Assembly: GCA_047495785.1 (NCBI GenBank)
Contig: JBLDXI010000036.1
Span: forward strand, 682,001 to 746,000
Source: Lepidodermella squamata
Taxonomy: Eukaryota; Gastrotricha
Length of the DNA stretch: 64,000 bases
Direction of reading: 5' to 3'
Below the pieces are notes generated by a model. It was given only the letters and a program-made list of their open reading frames with translations, was not told the DNA's origin and did no database searches. A program made the position numbers and the translations under genes. Position 1 is the first letter of the stretch. Every line of letters begins with the position of its first letter. Positions 41,550 to 52,857 of this stretch are shown piece after piece.

Positions 41550-43468
41550 CCCCCAGATGCTCAACCCTCACTTGCTCAACCCTCACTTGCTCAACCCTTG
41601 AGTAAACATTGTTACGCAACACGTATTAATATACAGGGCGAGGACTAAAGCGCAACAATTCTTTTACTTGAAATACTTGTGTAAAACTCAACAAAAAGCA
41701 AACTCAAAAAGCAAACGATATCGGCTAATGAAAAATGGACTTCATAGACAACAACAAAACGGAAAGACGATCGAGAGTAGCAAAAATAAAATCTTTAGGC
41801 CACGGCTGCGGGACGGCAACAAAATCATCAACAATTTCCTGAATGGATTTATTAATAGCTATGTACTTCGGCACTCGGCGGCGAATTCGGCCGTGATTAA
41901 CTCCGGGCTTCATTTGTTCGACTTTTGCGGCTGCCTCGGTATCTTCGTCGCGAAGCAACGCGACTAGGTTCCACATCGGCAACCGCCGACCACCCGCAAG
42001 TTTATTCACCTTGCCGTTGTAGCCCTCGCCAATGTTGTTCGTCCGATGGCGCTCACCGAAAACGTTCCACTCCTTGGGCTCCACGCGGCCACCGCTGAAC
42101 CATTGGTCGCGCCAGTACTTGACGAAAAGACGCAGTGATGGGGGCGACGCAACTTCGAGAGCCGCAAAGGTAACCTCGACCGCATCCAGGGGCAGTAGCG
42201 CAAGCGCCATGAATCGGCGAACGAAGCGGCGGAACACCGGAACCTGCCGGTAACGACGCCAGTGCCCGTTTTCCTTGATGTAGGAAAGTATGCATTTGCA
42301 ATAATGAAAAAAGCAGCCTATTATTTTAGCGAAGAAGTCGCGAATCGAGGGCAAGAATCCCGTTTCAAAATCGACGGTTATGATTTTTTCGGAAAAATCG
42401 AGTTTGCCGTCTTGCATTAACAGCCGGAACATGAGGCGGTAGCAATCATCACTCTTGTGCGAGAGAAAGACGAAGATAGCCGGCAACGCGACCCACTCGT
42501 CGGCCTCGTCGTGGCGATGTAGAATGTGGAAAATGAATAACTGGAAAAAGATTTTCGGCACGATCTATAAATGAACTCATTATTTAGAAGAGGATTAAGG
42601 AGGGTTAGAGGATTATCACCTCGTGGTAAGTCTCGCAGTCCTATGAATTTTTTTTTTAAATTCAGTAATTAAATTAAAAAATAATTCTTACTTTGTTACT
42701 GCCCGCGTGATACGGCAAATGACAAGCGCCATCTTCAGACTGGCATCGCACTTCGATTCCTCCATCGTCCTTGATGTAAGCTTTCGCATTACATTGAGTT
42801 TTCCTCTGCAAAACACATCGCCAAAACGGCCGACCTGCCTTAGTGAAGGCCTGATGGTAGTGGTTGCCGTTGTAACAAAGGAGTGGTTTCCGCTTAGTCG
42901 TCTGGTAGATGTGGTAGTGTGGTATTTCAGGTGGGTCATGGTCCACCTCAACCGGCTGATCAGTTTCGACGGGTTGGCTCTGCTCAGCCTGCTCCTTTCT
43001 TGGGGCATTTCGACTTAAAGTCTTTACCAAGTGCTCCAGTTCTTTAATACGATTTCGCGCTGTTTGAGGAGACAAAACGGGACTATCGGCTGCCAGCGGC
43101 GTGCGCTGTGCGGCTGGAGGCTTAGGCGCGGGAGGCTGAGGCGCGGGGGTAGTTGCTGGTTTGGCTGGTGGAGGCGCTGCGGCAGTGCCTTTGTGCATGG
43201 CCCGGCCGTGATTAGACAGCCCGGCGCCATTCTTAAACTCGCGCTTACAGGTATCACAAGTAATCATGAGTGCTTTTGACTGTAGTGGTGATCGCGAGGG
43301 CCCTTCAATCTCATTAAATACATCGCGACACATGCTTGTCACACCACCAGTGAGTAAACAACACCCGTCTCACGCGCGCGCATAGACACGTGCGGGGCGT
43401 GTGTGCGCACATGTTACTATTAATGATATTATTTAGGGTTGAGCAAGTGAGGGTTGAGCATCTGGGGG
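41550..43468 (-). mobile_element. MULE-type DNA transposon with FLYWCH transposase, defective
   Basis: The ends are inverted repeats CCCCCAGATGCTCAACCC followed by repeats of CTCACTTGCTCAACC (two on the left, one on the right). They enclose a transposase gene on the minus strand. No clear 9-bp duplication flanks it, so an end may be rearranged. The transposase lacks an internal part (see the gene entry), so the copy is probably dead. Confidence 0.75.
41725..43342 (-). pseudogene. MULE transposase with C2H2 and FLYWCH fingers, internally deleted
   Basis: Exons 43342-42692 and 42564-41725 join across a 127-nt intron to 1,491 nt, in frame (496 aa). The N-terminal part has a C2H2 finger (CDTCKREF, HGRAMH), a Pro/Ala linker, then a FLYWCH finger (LLCYNGNHYHQAF, FWRCVLQRKTQCNA). 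Exon 2 is a MULE core: PKIFFQLFIFH, LPAIFVFLSHKS, VDFE, GCFFHYCK, RTNNIGEGYN. The stretch that normally carries the first catalytic Asp, between FLYWCH and PKIFFQ, is absent. I infer an internal deletion, though the reading frame stays open. Confidence 0.75.
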
Positions 43469-44463
43469 AATACCGACTTTTGAATGGATTTTCTCATTTA
43501 TTTTTCACGTTACATCAAGGTTGCGGCTCGGAAATTGTTCAATGTGGACTAATCAGAATTTATTTTATTTATTTGTTTATTATTCCTACATACGCATGGT
43601 AAAATTTAGCCATTGGGAAATTTAATTTCTCTATGGCTGAATTATAGAATCTGGAACCCCTCGTGCCAAACTCACTCGGGGTTCCAGATCGGGGGGAAAT
43701 TTTATTTCTCCATGGCTAGCCAAAGAGTATTCCCTTATTTCGATATTGCCTCTGTTGAAAGAATTATTGCTTTCTCAGCATACTCGGAGAATCGAATTCG
43801 AGACCTCTTGAAAATATGTTGCCTATTTGCAAGTGTTTGCAATGTTTTTAGAACGGCCGGCTGATTTTTGGCGGTGACGTCTGGCGTATAAAAGAATTTC
43901 TAATCTAAATGACTTCGCTTTCCCACCAAATTGTACGCTTCAAAAGTGATATTTTGGTTGTTGTAATGATAATCAGCGATACACGTGGTGCCAAAAAATT
44001 TTCGCAGCCTCTCCGAACGTGTTGGGGATGGTGGGCGACACGGGCAATGCATGAACCAAGTTCTAACCCCTGCGTCCGAGAACAAAAAAATATCCTGAAA
44101 ATGTATCTAAATAAAAATGAAATTTCATTATGAAAAAACATTTATTTTTAGGGCGGTGAATTAGACCCTATGTGTCATATTTTAAGTTGGGTTTTATTTT
44201 GTTCAACTACAATGATCTCTAATGATGGAGTGAACACTGAGCCCATAGCATTTCAGATTTTGACGTGAAAAGCACTTGAACATAGACCTTGGGCAAATAT
44301 TTAGATAATAAATGACCCGGTTTTATATCATGCACTTGAATCACCCTCAAAATGTCAACTTCTGATGAGTTCACCAAGCTCGTGTCTGTTGTTGTGTTCA
44401 AGGCATGGGACATGGCGCTTAAATCACGCCTCATTACTGTACGTTTTTTCAGAAAAATCCTCA
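43469..44463. other. Spacer, no gene seen
   Basis: A hairpin of TCTGGAACCCC and GGGGTTCCAGA lies at about 43640-43690. Overlapping short frames on both strands near 43905-44141 show no domain. Nothing else was recognised. Confidence 0.4.
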
Positions 44464-44661
44464 TCCATCGCTAAATTAGCCGCAATGATTGCATAAAAAC
44501 GCAAAGACGTAATTAAGGCAGGACTGGCGTACTGTCTGAATCTGCAGAAAACAGACAAATTATAAAATTAGGCTTCGCCTCGTGCGTCTGCGTACTTGCT
44601 AAATAAAAGCGCACAAATTATATTGAATCACAGCTCTCAACATTTTATCCTGAATAAACTA
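44464..44661 (+). promoter_or_regulatory. Promoter of receptor C
   Basis: The distal part (44464-44512) matches the sequence left of the Polinton at 7971-8013. An AATTAGGCTTCGCC element lies at about 44569-44582, and AATAAAAG at 44602-44609 lies about 55 nt before the ATG. This promoter shows what receptor A's would look like without the Polinton. Confidence 0.65.
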
Positions 44662-47600
44662 ATGGAACCAAAGTTTTCTAAATTTGCGTTGATTCTCGCC
44701 GTTTTCGTGGTTCGGTCAATTCATGGACAGAATACCAAGTTGGAGATGTATTTCGGCACCACCGTAATTCAGGTTCTCGATCCGGCTGGTGATATTTGCC
44801 CACATGTTCAAAAGCTGATGATCGACATGGTCAACAAACGGAACGACATCTTGCCCGGCTATGATTTGGTCGCTTTCAACCAGGATGAAGGACCAGGGAG
44901 TGTTCTGCTAACCCAGCGGGTGATTGAATTCTACAGGAGACCGCCAGCTAACAACTCAGTAAAATCGCCTGTTGTTTTCGCAGGAGGCTACACTGCTGGA
45001 TGCAAATCTCTGGCGCAAATTCTTCACCATTCAGATTTGGTCGGTATTTCTCCAGTTTGTTTATCGCCCTCGTTCACGGCTAATCGGGTATTGTTCCCTA
45101 ATTTCTATCGCATCCGTGCGTCCGGAGAGGCTCTAGCCCTGCCTAGGCTCAACTTCATCAAAAACCTCGGTGTGTGGCGAAAAATCGCGATACTGGCGAA
45201 TGCAGGCTCTACGATTGTCAACTTTCACGTTGCATCGTACTTCTACAATCTTGCAGTTACGAATGGCGTTCAAGTTGCGCATTACGATGCAGCTTTTGAC
45301 TTGAACGATGACTTGTTATCCGGATTGAAACGCTCTCGCGCAAGGGTGATAGTATATGAAATTTCAGATTCTACCAATGCAATGCTTTTTCTTTGCAAAT
45401 GCTTCAGTTTCGGCTTGACTGGACCTCGGTATGTTTTCATAATGGCTGGTAACGCTTATGGAGATCTAAGTCTTAGACCCGATGCTATTGCCCCAGGGTG
45501 TAACAAGGCCATTGTCTCTCAACAATATAAATCGACTGTTTTTATCGGATCTATCTGGTCAAGCTTTGGGGTTGAAAACACGGGTATAACAAGTCTAGGC
45601 TATGACACCAAACAGTTTGACGAAATGCTCGATAACGCCGTTCCCGATGCGAGAAACATGACCGGCTACAGCAGGCGTTACCTTTGCCACGATCACAGAC
45701 TTTCGGTCTGGTCTTCGGAGTAAGACTAAGACCAGACCAAGACTGGGTCAATTTTTCGGTCATCGGTCTGCTCAAGACCAGAGAGGAAATTTCGGCCTGT
45801 CTGGGTCTTGTGGTCTTGATTTTCTGTAATTTGATCGTCATCGCCAAATATAAAAAAAATGCCAAAATATGTCATTAATTTATATCTCTGCCGTCCAATA
45901 TGACAATCCGAACACAAAAGTCAACACTGCCTACGAGTTTCTCCAGTGATTATTTTTTTTTTAATTTCAATTTTCAGGAGTGATTCCTCCGAAGCTTGGA
46001 TCTTGAATCATTTATAAATTCAAATAAGATTTCAAATAATTTTAATTATTATTCAATTCAATTCAGTTCAATTCAAAAATAATTTCAAATAATTTCAAAA
46101 TAAGCTTGCAAATAGCAGGATTAGAGAGGGCGCCTACTGTTAGCAGTGAGGCGAGAGCGTTGTTTACCCAAGCCTGTGTTCATGTGGTGCCATAGAGCTA
46201 GTTTTAAGAAAACTAAAACTAAAACTAGCTCTATGGCACCACATGTGTGGTGCTAAGCTGGCCCCTGGCTCGCATTTTCTTATTCTCATGTAATTAGGTC
46301 ACAAGCTGCCAATGTGATACTGAATATGCTAAACAACTCGGTAGGTCGGCCTTATCTCAGAATAGAATGACTCTATAAATTACCACTGACACTTTTAACT
46401 CGCTCTATGTTTTCCGAGGTACACCTAAATTTATTTTCAATAATTTAGAAATTTAATAAAATTCTTATGGTCTTTGGTCTTGGTCTTGGTTTTTAAGACC
46501 TGGCTACAATTTCGGTCTGGGTCTTGGTCTTACACTAGGGCAAAAAGGTCTGGTCTGGCTAAGACCAGCAAAAAATGACAGACCGATAGTCTGCACGATC
46601 AGTACCTTCAAGCCATTCTAACGCTAGACGGGGCTGAAAAGATCCTCAACATGAAAAATATGTCTCTCATGGATTACGGCAAACAGCCGAAGATGGTAAT
46701 GAGAGCAACGAATGAAAGTGCTGCATCTATCAGCTTCCTCGGCTTCAGGCGGGGTGTTATTGAGTATTCGAGTAGGCTAGAACAGGACTCGGAGCCTCAG
46801 TACATCTTCCAGTGGATACCAGAGGAAAATAGGGCTCGGATTAGTTACGAAATCACACTACTGCCGAACAAAACCAATGTGAGCGATGTGTCAAGTTATG
46901 CGATTCATAATTTCGATCATTTCGTCTGGTACACGGAGACTAATCAAGCCCCAGCTGATTGGCCGGGCGAGGAAATTGAGGTTACTCACGTCCCAGATGC
47001 TTTTCTCATCTTTGCATGCGTCTTCAACGGAGTAGCGATCCTCGCTCAGTTGCTGGCTTTAGTTTCGAAGTTTGAAATTGATAGGATTGTTTTTGCCCTG
47101 GCTTGGATGCTACTCAACACAGCTTCGATCCTGTTCGCCTTGAATGTTCACTCAGCAGCCGTCTGCAATATGAAGTATATTTTCCTTGTCATTGGAGCAA
47201 CCGTCGTTCATTTAGCTCTATATCGCAAGCTAGCTTCTTACGTGACTTCAAAGCGCCGTGCCACTATATTATCCTACAATTTGAAGACGAATGTATTTCC
47301 TATTAGGTTTCCGTCTGTTTCATCAAAACAGGTGAGGAAGAGATGCTCTTCGCGTCTGCAATTACTGTTCGCCAATGTTGCACCCGCCCTTGTCCTAGTC
47401 ATTAGTTTATCAATATTAGCCGCGTGGCTGGTAAACAATCCAATGGAGTCACGTATTAAGATCATTCAGAGTGAGTACGTCGCAGAACGTGACATCTTAC
47501 GCCATGTCTATATCGAATTATGCGAAGCTAGCGATGTTGAGGATTTGAAATTTATGATGACGTTAGCGGCGATCGACCTAATTCCTGCAGGCGCTGCTGT

Positions 47601-47850
47601 CTTATTAGCAATAGCCATTGCTAAGGTCGAAGAGCCGGAAATCAAACGCTATCGCATGGCCTCACTCAGCAACTTGCCCTTAGTCATTGGGGCGATTTTC
47701 ATGGTTGTAGCATCGACTAACTACCATGTAACCCAGCAAATTGTTGCATCTCTCGCATGTTTGAGTATTTCAGGTTTGACCAGTGGGTTTGTACTATTCT
47801 CAGATAAAGCTGCAGCGGTTGCACGTCGATCGATAGAATTTTTTAAGTGA
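44662..47850 (+). pseudogene. Receptor C: GABA-B-like GPCR gene broken by a hAT derivative
   Basis: I start at 44662 (MEPKFSKF) to give the usual signal peptide. Coding DNA runs 44662-45695 through most of the ligand-binding domain up to RRYLCHD. It resumes at 46602 with QYLQAILTLDGAEKIL after the junction and continues through seven helices to a stop at 47850. The insertion 45696-46593 plus its 8-bp duplication separates the two parts. Coding segments total 2,283 nt (760 codons plus stop) with no other lesion. Closest paralogue is receptor A. An AATAAA lies 20 bp after the stop. The intron-like option is unlikely because the insert has transposon ends. Confidence 0.9.
45696..46593. mobile_element. 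898-bp non-autonomous derivative of the 24253 hAT family
   Basis: The ends are CAGACTTTCGGTCTG and CAGACCGATAGTCTG, nearly identical to the 3.3-kb hAT element in the Polinton. The flanks are a perfect 8-bp duplication CACGATCA (45688-45695 and 46594-46601). The subterminal DNA has the same AAGACCAGACC words. No transposase remains. A perfect-looking hairpin lies inside at 46181-46245, with arms CATGTGGTGCCATAGAGC and the reverse. Confidence 0.95.
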
Positions 47851-47897
47851 AATGTTATTGAAGCGTTGTCAAAATAAATTTCTACCGGCCACTTTGC

Positions 47898-48096
47898 CAT
47901 TGCTCATCGCAGCGATTTTCATTATTTTAGTATCAAATAATACTATAAATACTATAAATACTATGTAACACAACAAATCGTTGCTTCTGTCGCTTGTATG
48001 AATATTTCGGTTCTGACCAGTGGCTTTATACTTTTCTCTGATAGAGCTCTGGTGATTGCCCACCGATTGGTCGAATTTATAACAAGTAAAATGTGA
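47898..48096 (+). pseudogene. 3' fragment of a receptor gene after receptor C
   Basis: The sequence resembles helices 6-7 and the tail of the receptors (CTCATCGCAGCGATTTTCAT, then CAACAAATCGTTGCTTC and GACCAGTGGCTTTATAC). It is broken by an ACTATAAAT repeat and several stops. It is the counterpart of the fragment at 33116 after receptor A. Confidence 0.75.
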
Positions 48097-49833
48097 GTTA
48101 AATATTTATCAGAATAAATAAATGAATTCTATAATGAAGAACGCGACTTACAGAATTTCACGCTGAATTTAATGATGAATTATTTCAAATTATGCTGATA
48201 AATTATGACAAACTTGAAAGCTTCAAAAAATGGCATTAAGCCCATTGAAACTTCCAAAATTTGGTTCCGCTGAAAGTAAGACCCAAACTCTCTGACTCTT
48301 ATCCCGATGTTCAAGTACAGGCGGTAAGTACCCTAAACAAGAAACAACAGGCAACGCCAGCGCATTTAATATCATTGTGATTGGCTTAAATCCACACAGT
48401 GATCCGACTGCGGGGAATAAGGGTGTGACGCGTACCCCATCAGGTCCGGACATTTGGATTTTTCAAAGCAGAAAGGTCCATTACGTTTCCAAAATTTGGG
48501 ATTAGGGCTGGAAAAATGCTGTCTACCACCCATCTGCTGGGCCTATTCAGATCGCTGAATCGACCATACCAATTAAAGTGATTTAAACATCCTATTTTCA
48601 CGAGAAATAGCAGCTGAAAAATGCTCATTTTGGTATTTTCAGAAATGAATCGCCCATAAATCTTCTCGTTTCGCTCGCTTCATGGTTTGATATTAGATAC
48701 GAAGACTGCAGAATGGACCAAAGTCCCATAGACAAATTCTCGCACACAAAATACTCTCACGGTGACACTTTTAGATGAAGTCACTACATTAGCATATAGT
48801 TAGCTAATGTCTCCTAATTCTAGGTTTACAGTAATGTAAAGGATCATCAAATGATCCCGACTAAGTACGTGATGGTGGCATCATCTTTCGAAACCCTGCC
48901 CAACCTAGCCTCCGCGATGTCATAAAAATGCAAAGCCATATAATTTCGGTTGCATTCTTATACCCTGACGCGATGTCCGGATATCCTTACAACGGACAAG
49001 ATTTTTCTTCAGAATCAGTGTAGTAAGTAGCGGAGGAGGGTTTTTTTCTTTCTTTCAAACGACTTCCTGTGGATCTTATGGATGACATAGCAGAATGCTC
49101 AACAACAGAACAGATTCGATATGAAAATGACGAAGAAGAAAAGATGAATCACGATGTAATCTCATTATCGATTAGCAGCTTGACTAAGTGTCTTTTATTC
49201 GGATGTTCTTAATGGGGAATCCAGAGCTGGAAAACTCGCAGATATGACATGACGCACCAGGTGCGTAGGAAGTTTTGAGGGAAAAATAAGTAAAAATTGA
49301 AGGAAATAACGGTTTCGTTTAGCAGGAAATTACGGGGTGGAGGAATTCCTGCAGGTTTCCCAGCTATGGGGAAATCAATCGGAGTAAATAATGTACATCG
49401 AGTTTGAAATTTTGCGGAAACACGTTTTGTTCACAAACTATGAAATCATACTTCGGTTTGATATAAAAGAACTACCTGAAAGCTTCCGCCTGTTGTGATA
49501 ACGGACTACTTATTCGAGTGTCACCTCCACCCTACCTTAAATGCCTCAGTATCAACTCATTATTTTCCATTTTTCTTACTAGCAAGAGCTTTTATATTTC
49601 TTTATAATTCGCTAATTTTCTATAATTCAGCCCATCCGTGAGGAGAATCTTGTTTTAATTCCCAGACGAACGGTTATGTTGCCGACACAGTGTTTGGTCA
49701 TTGTGTTCCATTGTGTTTCTTGCTGGAGAAATTGTTTGAGGGTCTGTTAATTTTGTGAAGAATCTGGTTGAGAAATTAGCTATCAGGAAATTTCCCTGGC
49801 AATTTTTGCGATTGATCGCTTTGTAATTAGTTA
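48097..49833. other. Spacer with an orphan receptor promoter trace
   Basis: No gene. The stretch at about 48725-48990 matches the promoter of receptor E (54665-54905) in blocks such as AAATTCTCGCAC, GTACGTGATGG and CCCTGACGCGATGTCCG. No receptor start follows, so a gene was lost here. From 49055 the DNA matches 33500-34460. Confidence 0.55.
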
Positions 49834-50004
49834 CCGTATTTGTTCCAATAGTAGCCCATTCACTAATAATCGCCCATCCCATGTAGCCCAGGGTTGAGGG
49901 GTCAAGTCGGTTCGATAACATGATAAATCAAGTTAATTTGTGAAATTGTCATAATTTCGAGGTTGAAATTTAAGTAGCCCGGGCTGCAGTAAAAACAAAT
50001 ACGG
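49834..50004. mobile_element. 171-bp mariner-like MITE
   Basis: The ends CCGTATTTGTT and AACAAATACGG are inverted and flanked by TA (49832-49833 and 50005-50006). The ends begin with the same CCGTATTT as the element at 33572. The insides differ. No coding capacity. Confidence 0.8.
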
Positions 50005-50132
50005 TATTTGTTGCGAGCTTTTTTACTCGAGGACATTAATGCCTTATGACCTGAGTAAGAAATTTATCATTTATATTTATTCAGTTATCCAAAATGTTGC
50101 ACTGAATACGCTTTTAAAGGAACATTTTCTGA

Positions 50133-50448
50133 TGAGGCGACCTAGCTGCTGTCCCTTATTCGAGGTGTTTAATCACGGAAGGCGACGTCGCATGATGCGG
50201 GACGACGTACGTCATAGTGCACGTTTTAGATAATCCGGCCAATTATCGTATAAAATTATAATATAAAATTGCAAATACATAATTTTGGCTGGATTCTCAA
50301 TCCTTGACGCGATGTCCAACCTCCAGGGGAAGACATTAATAACTTAATTAGGCTTCTCTTTATTTATCAAAGCGCATACCTGAGCTGCAAGAGCGCTAAA
50401 TAATAGAGTGACCATTTTTTCAAATCTTAGCATTTTTGAATCATTAAG
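50133..50448 (+). promoter_or_regulatory. Promoter of receptor D
   Basis: It aligns with the receptor B promoter over its whole length. The AATTAGGCTTCTC element lies at about 50347-50359. The TATA-like box is drifted (AAATAATAGAG at 50398-50408), about 45 nt before the ATG. Confidence 0.65.
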
Positions 50449-52719
50449 ATGGCAATAACGTTTACTCAACTTGCGGCATTATTCTCAGTCTTCATCGCAC
50501 ATTCAGTCAATGGGCAAAATACCAAGTTGGAGATGTTTTTCGGCTATACCAATATCCAAGCCTCCGATCCTGCTAACGACATTTGTCCTCATGTTCAAAA
50601 GCTATTGTTCGACATTGTCAGCAAGCGGAACGACATCTTGCCGGGCTACGAGTTGGTAGCCAATAACCTGGATGAAGGACCGGGGAGTATTTTCCTAACC
50701 AAACGAGTGATAGAATTCTATAGGAAACCATCAGCTAACAATTCAATGAAATCGCCCGTTGTAATCGCAGGAGGCTTCACGGCTGGATGCAAATCTCTGG
50801 CGCAAATTGCCCACCATTCGAATTTGGTAGCAATTGCACCAGTTTGTCTATCGCCCTCGTTCACAGCCAATCGGGTCTTATTTCCGAATTTATATCGAAT
50901 TCGCCCGTCTGGCGAGTCACTAGCTCTGCCTAGGCTCAACTTCATCAAAAACCTGGGTAATTGGCAAAAAATCGCAATACTATCTAATTCCGCCTCAACG
51001 ATTGTCAACTTTTACGTTGCATCATTTTTCTACGATATGGCTGTAAAAAGTGGCCTAGAAGTTGTGCATTACGATGCCGCTTTCGACTTGACTGACGACT
51101 TGATATGGGGCTTGAAGCAATCAGGGGCAAGGGTGATAGTGTATGAAGTATTCGAAACAAATGGTGTCTCGACGTTTCTTTGCAAATGCTTCAGTGTCGG
51201 CCTGACCGGGCCTCGTTATGTTTTCATCGTTCCAAATAACGCCTATGCGGATATAGGTAAACGGCCAGATGTTATCGCCCCGGGGTGTACCAAGGCCATA
51301 GTAATGGAGCAGCATAAATATACAGTTTATATCGGATCAATATGGACAAGTTTTGGGGTGGAAAACACTGGTAAAACAAGTCTGGGATATGATGCGAAGC
51401 AATTCGAAGAGATGCTTGGCACAGCAGTTCGCAATGCGAGAAACATTTCCAACTACGACAAACGTTTCCTCTGCCACGATCAATACCTTCAAGCCATTCT
51501 AACCCTAGACGGGGCAGAGAAGATTCTGAGGACGAAGAATATGTCCTTCAAAGACTACAGCAATCAACCGGAGATAGTAATGAGAGCAACGAATGAAAGT
51601 GCGGCCGCTATCAAATTTGTAGGCTTTAGAAGGGGTGTAATAGAGTATTCTAGCAGGCTTGAGCAAGATTCGGAGCCTCTGTACATTGTCCAGTGGTTAC
51701 CAGAGGATAATAGGGCCCGGATCAACTACGAAATGACTCTGCAGCCCAGCAAATCAAATTCGAGTGATATCTCTATTTCGATTCGCAATTTCGAACCTTT
51801 CGTCTGGTACACGGAGACTAATCAGCCCCCAGCTGATTGGCCAGGCGAGGAAATCGACCTAATCCACGTCCCGGATTCTTATCTCATCTTCACATGTGTC
51901 TCGAGCGGAATAGCGACCGTCACCCAACTGCTGGCCCTGATTTCGGATATTGATTTTCGTAAGATTATTTTCACCATAGCTTGCATGCTACTCAACGCAG
52001 CTTCGATTCTCTTCGCCCTGAATGTTCACTCAGCAGCAGTTTGTAATATGAAGTATATTTTCGTCGTCATTGGAGCCACCGTTGTTCATTTGATTCTCTA
52101 TCGAAAGTTGGCATCACACGTGTCCACAAAGCGCCAAGCCACTTTATTTTCGTATGAATTCAAATCGACGGTGTTTCCTAGGCCCCCGCCTAAAATTCCC
52201 ACAGTGACCCCAAGCAGAGGGTCCAAGCGGATGCGATTTCTGTTCGCTAATGTTTTACCAGTAATTATCTTTGTCATCTGTCTATCCTTATTAGCTGCAT
52301 GGCTCGGTGAAAATCCCATGGAGTCCCGTATTATGATTTTCCGAAGTGAGTATTTGTCTGAACGCGACGTCTTACGTCACACCTATATCGAAGTATGCGA
52401 GGGTAATAGTGCGACTGACTCGACTTTCATGATGGCGTTGGCTGTGGTCGACCTGATTCCTGCGATGGCGGCTATTCTCATGTCCATAGCCATAGCTAGG
52501 GTCGAAGAGCCGGAAATGAAGCGTTATCGCATGGCCTCCCTCATCAACTTGCCCCTTGTCATCGGGGCGATTTTCATCATAATAGTGTCGTCTAATTACT
52601 ACGTGACCCAGCAAATCGTTGCTTCACTCACGTGTTTCATTGTTTCATTTGTCACCAGTATTTTCGTACTTTTCTCCGATAACGCTGTTGTCATTGTCCG
52701 TCGATTGATGCGTTTTTAA
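50449..52719 (+). CDS. Receptor D: intact intronless GABA-B-like class C GPCR, 756 aa
   Basis: A signal peptide (about 1-22, ending SVNGQ) is followed by the Venus flytrap domain (about 25-440). The landmarks NDILPGYELV, GGFTAGCKSLAQIAHHSNL, RYVFIVPN and YLQAILTLDGAEKIL are all present. A linker (FVWYTETNQPPADWPGEE) leads to seven hydrophobic helices between residues 475 and 745. The conserved Cys pair is in AVCNMKY and EVCEGN. The second intracellular loop is long and basic (STKRQATLF to SRGSKRMRF). The C-tail is only about ten residues. The gene is uninterrupted with a full promoter, so it is the best candidate for a working member. It probably senses an amino-acid-like ligand at the cell surface, but the ligand is unknown. 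Confidence 0.94.
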   Translation: MAITFTQLAALFSVFIAHSVNGQNTKLEMFFGYTNIQASDPANDICPHVQKLLFDIVSKRNDILPGYELVANNLDEGPGSIFLTKRVIEFYRKPSANNSMKSPVVIAGGFTAGCKSLAQIAHHSNLVAIAPVCLSPSFTANRVLFPNLYRIRPSGESLALPRLNFIKNLGNWQKIAILSNSASTIVNFYVASFFYDMAVKSGLEVVHYDAAFDLTDDLIWGLKQSGARVIVYEVFETNGVSTFLCKCFSVGLTGPRYVFIVPNNAYADIGKRPDVIAPGCTKAIVMEQHKYTVYIGSIWTSFGVENTGKTSLGYDAKQFEEMLGTAVRNARNISNYDKRFLCHDQYLQAILTLDGAEKILRTKNMSFKDYSNQPEIVMRATNESAAAIKFVGFRRGVIEYSSRLEQDSEPLYIVQWLPEDNRARINYEMTLQPSKSNSSDISISIRNFEPFVWYTETNQPPADWPGEEIDLIHVPDSYLIFTCVSSGIATVTQLLALISDIDFRKIIFTIACMLLNAASILFALNVHSAAVCNMKYIFVVIGATVVHLILYRKLASHVSTKRQATLFSYEFKSTVFPRPPPKIPTVTPSRGSKRMRFLFANVLPVIIFVICLSLLAAWLGENPMESRIMIFRSEYLSERDVLRHTYIEVCEGNSATDSTFMMALAVVDLIPAMAAILMSIAIARVEEPEMKRYRMASLINLPLVIGAIFIIIVSSNYYVTQQIVASLTCFIVSFVTSIFVLFSDNAVVIVRRLMRF

Positions 52720-52857
52720 AGTGAAAATTATATTCAAAAAACTTATGAAAATAAATGTCAATTTATCTTAGCTGCAGACAATGCTTCTGTAACTATACCA
52801 TAGCACCCTGTGTCAAGAGAAATAAAGTTTCGGCATTGGCTCTTTCTGCGTTTCGAC

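Noticed and set aside
42006-43279. Several open frames of 65-106 codons on both strands in the MULE element
   Set aside because: They are antisense or shifted frames of the GC-rich transposase exons and have no domain.
38674-51008. Minus-strand frames opposite the receptor genes, for example 38674-38955 and 50718-51008
   Set aside because: They recur at the same place in each paralogue only because the sense strand is conserved. No independent signal was seen.
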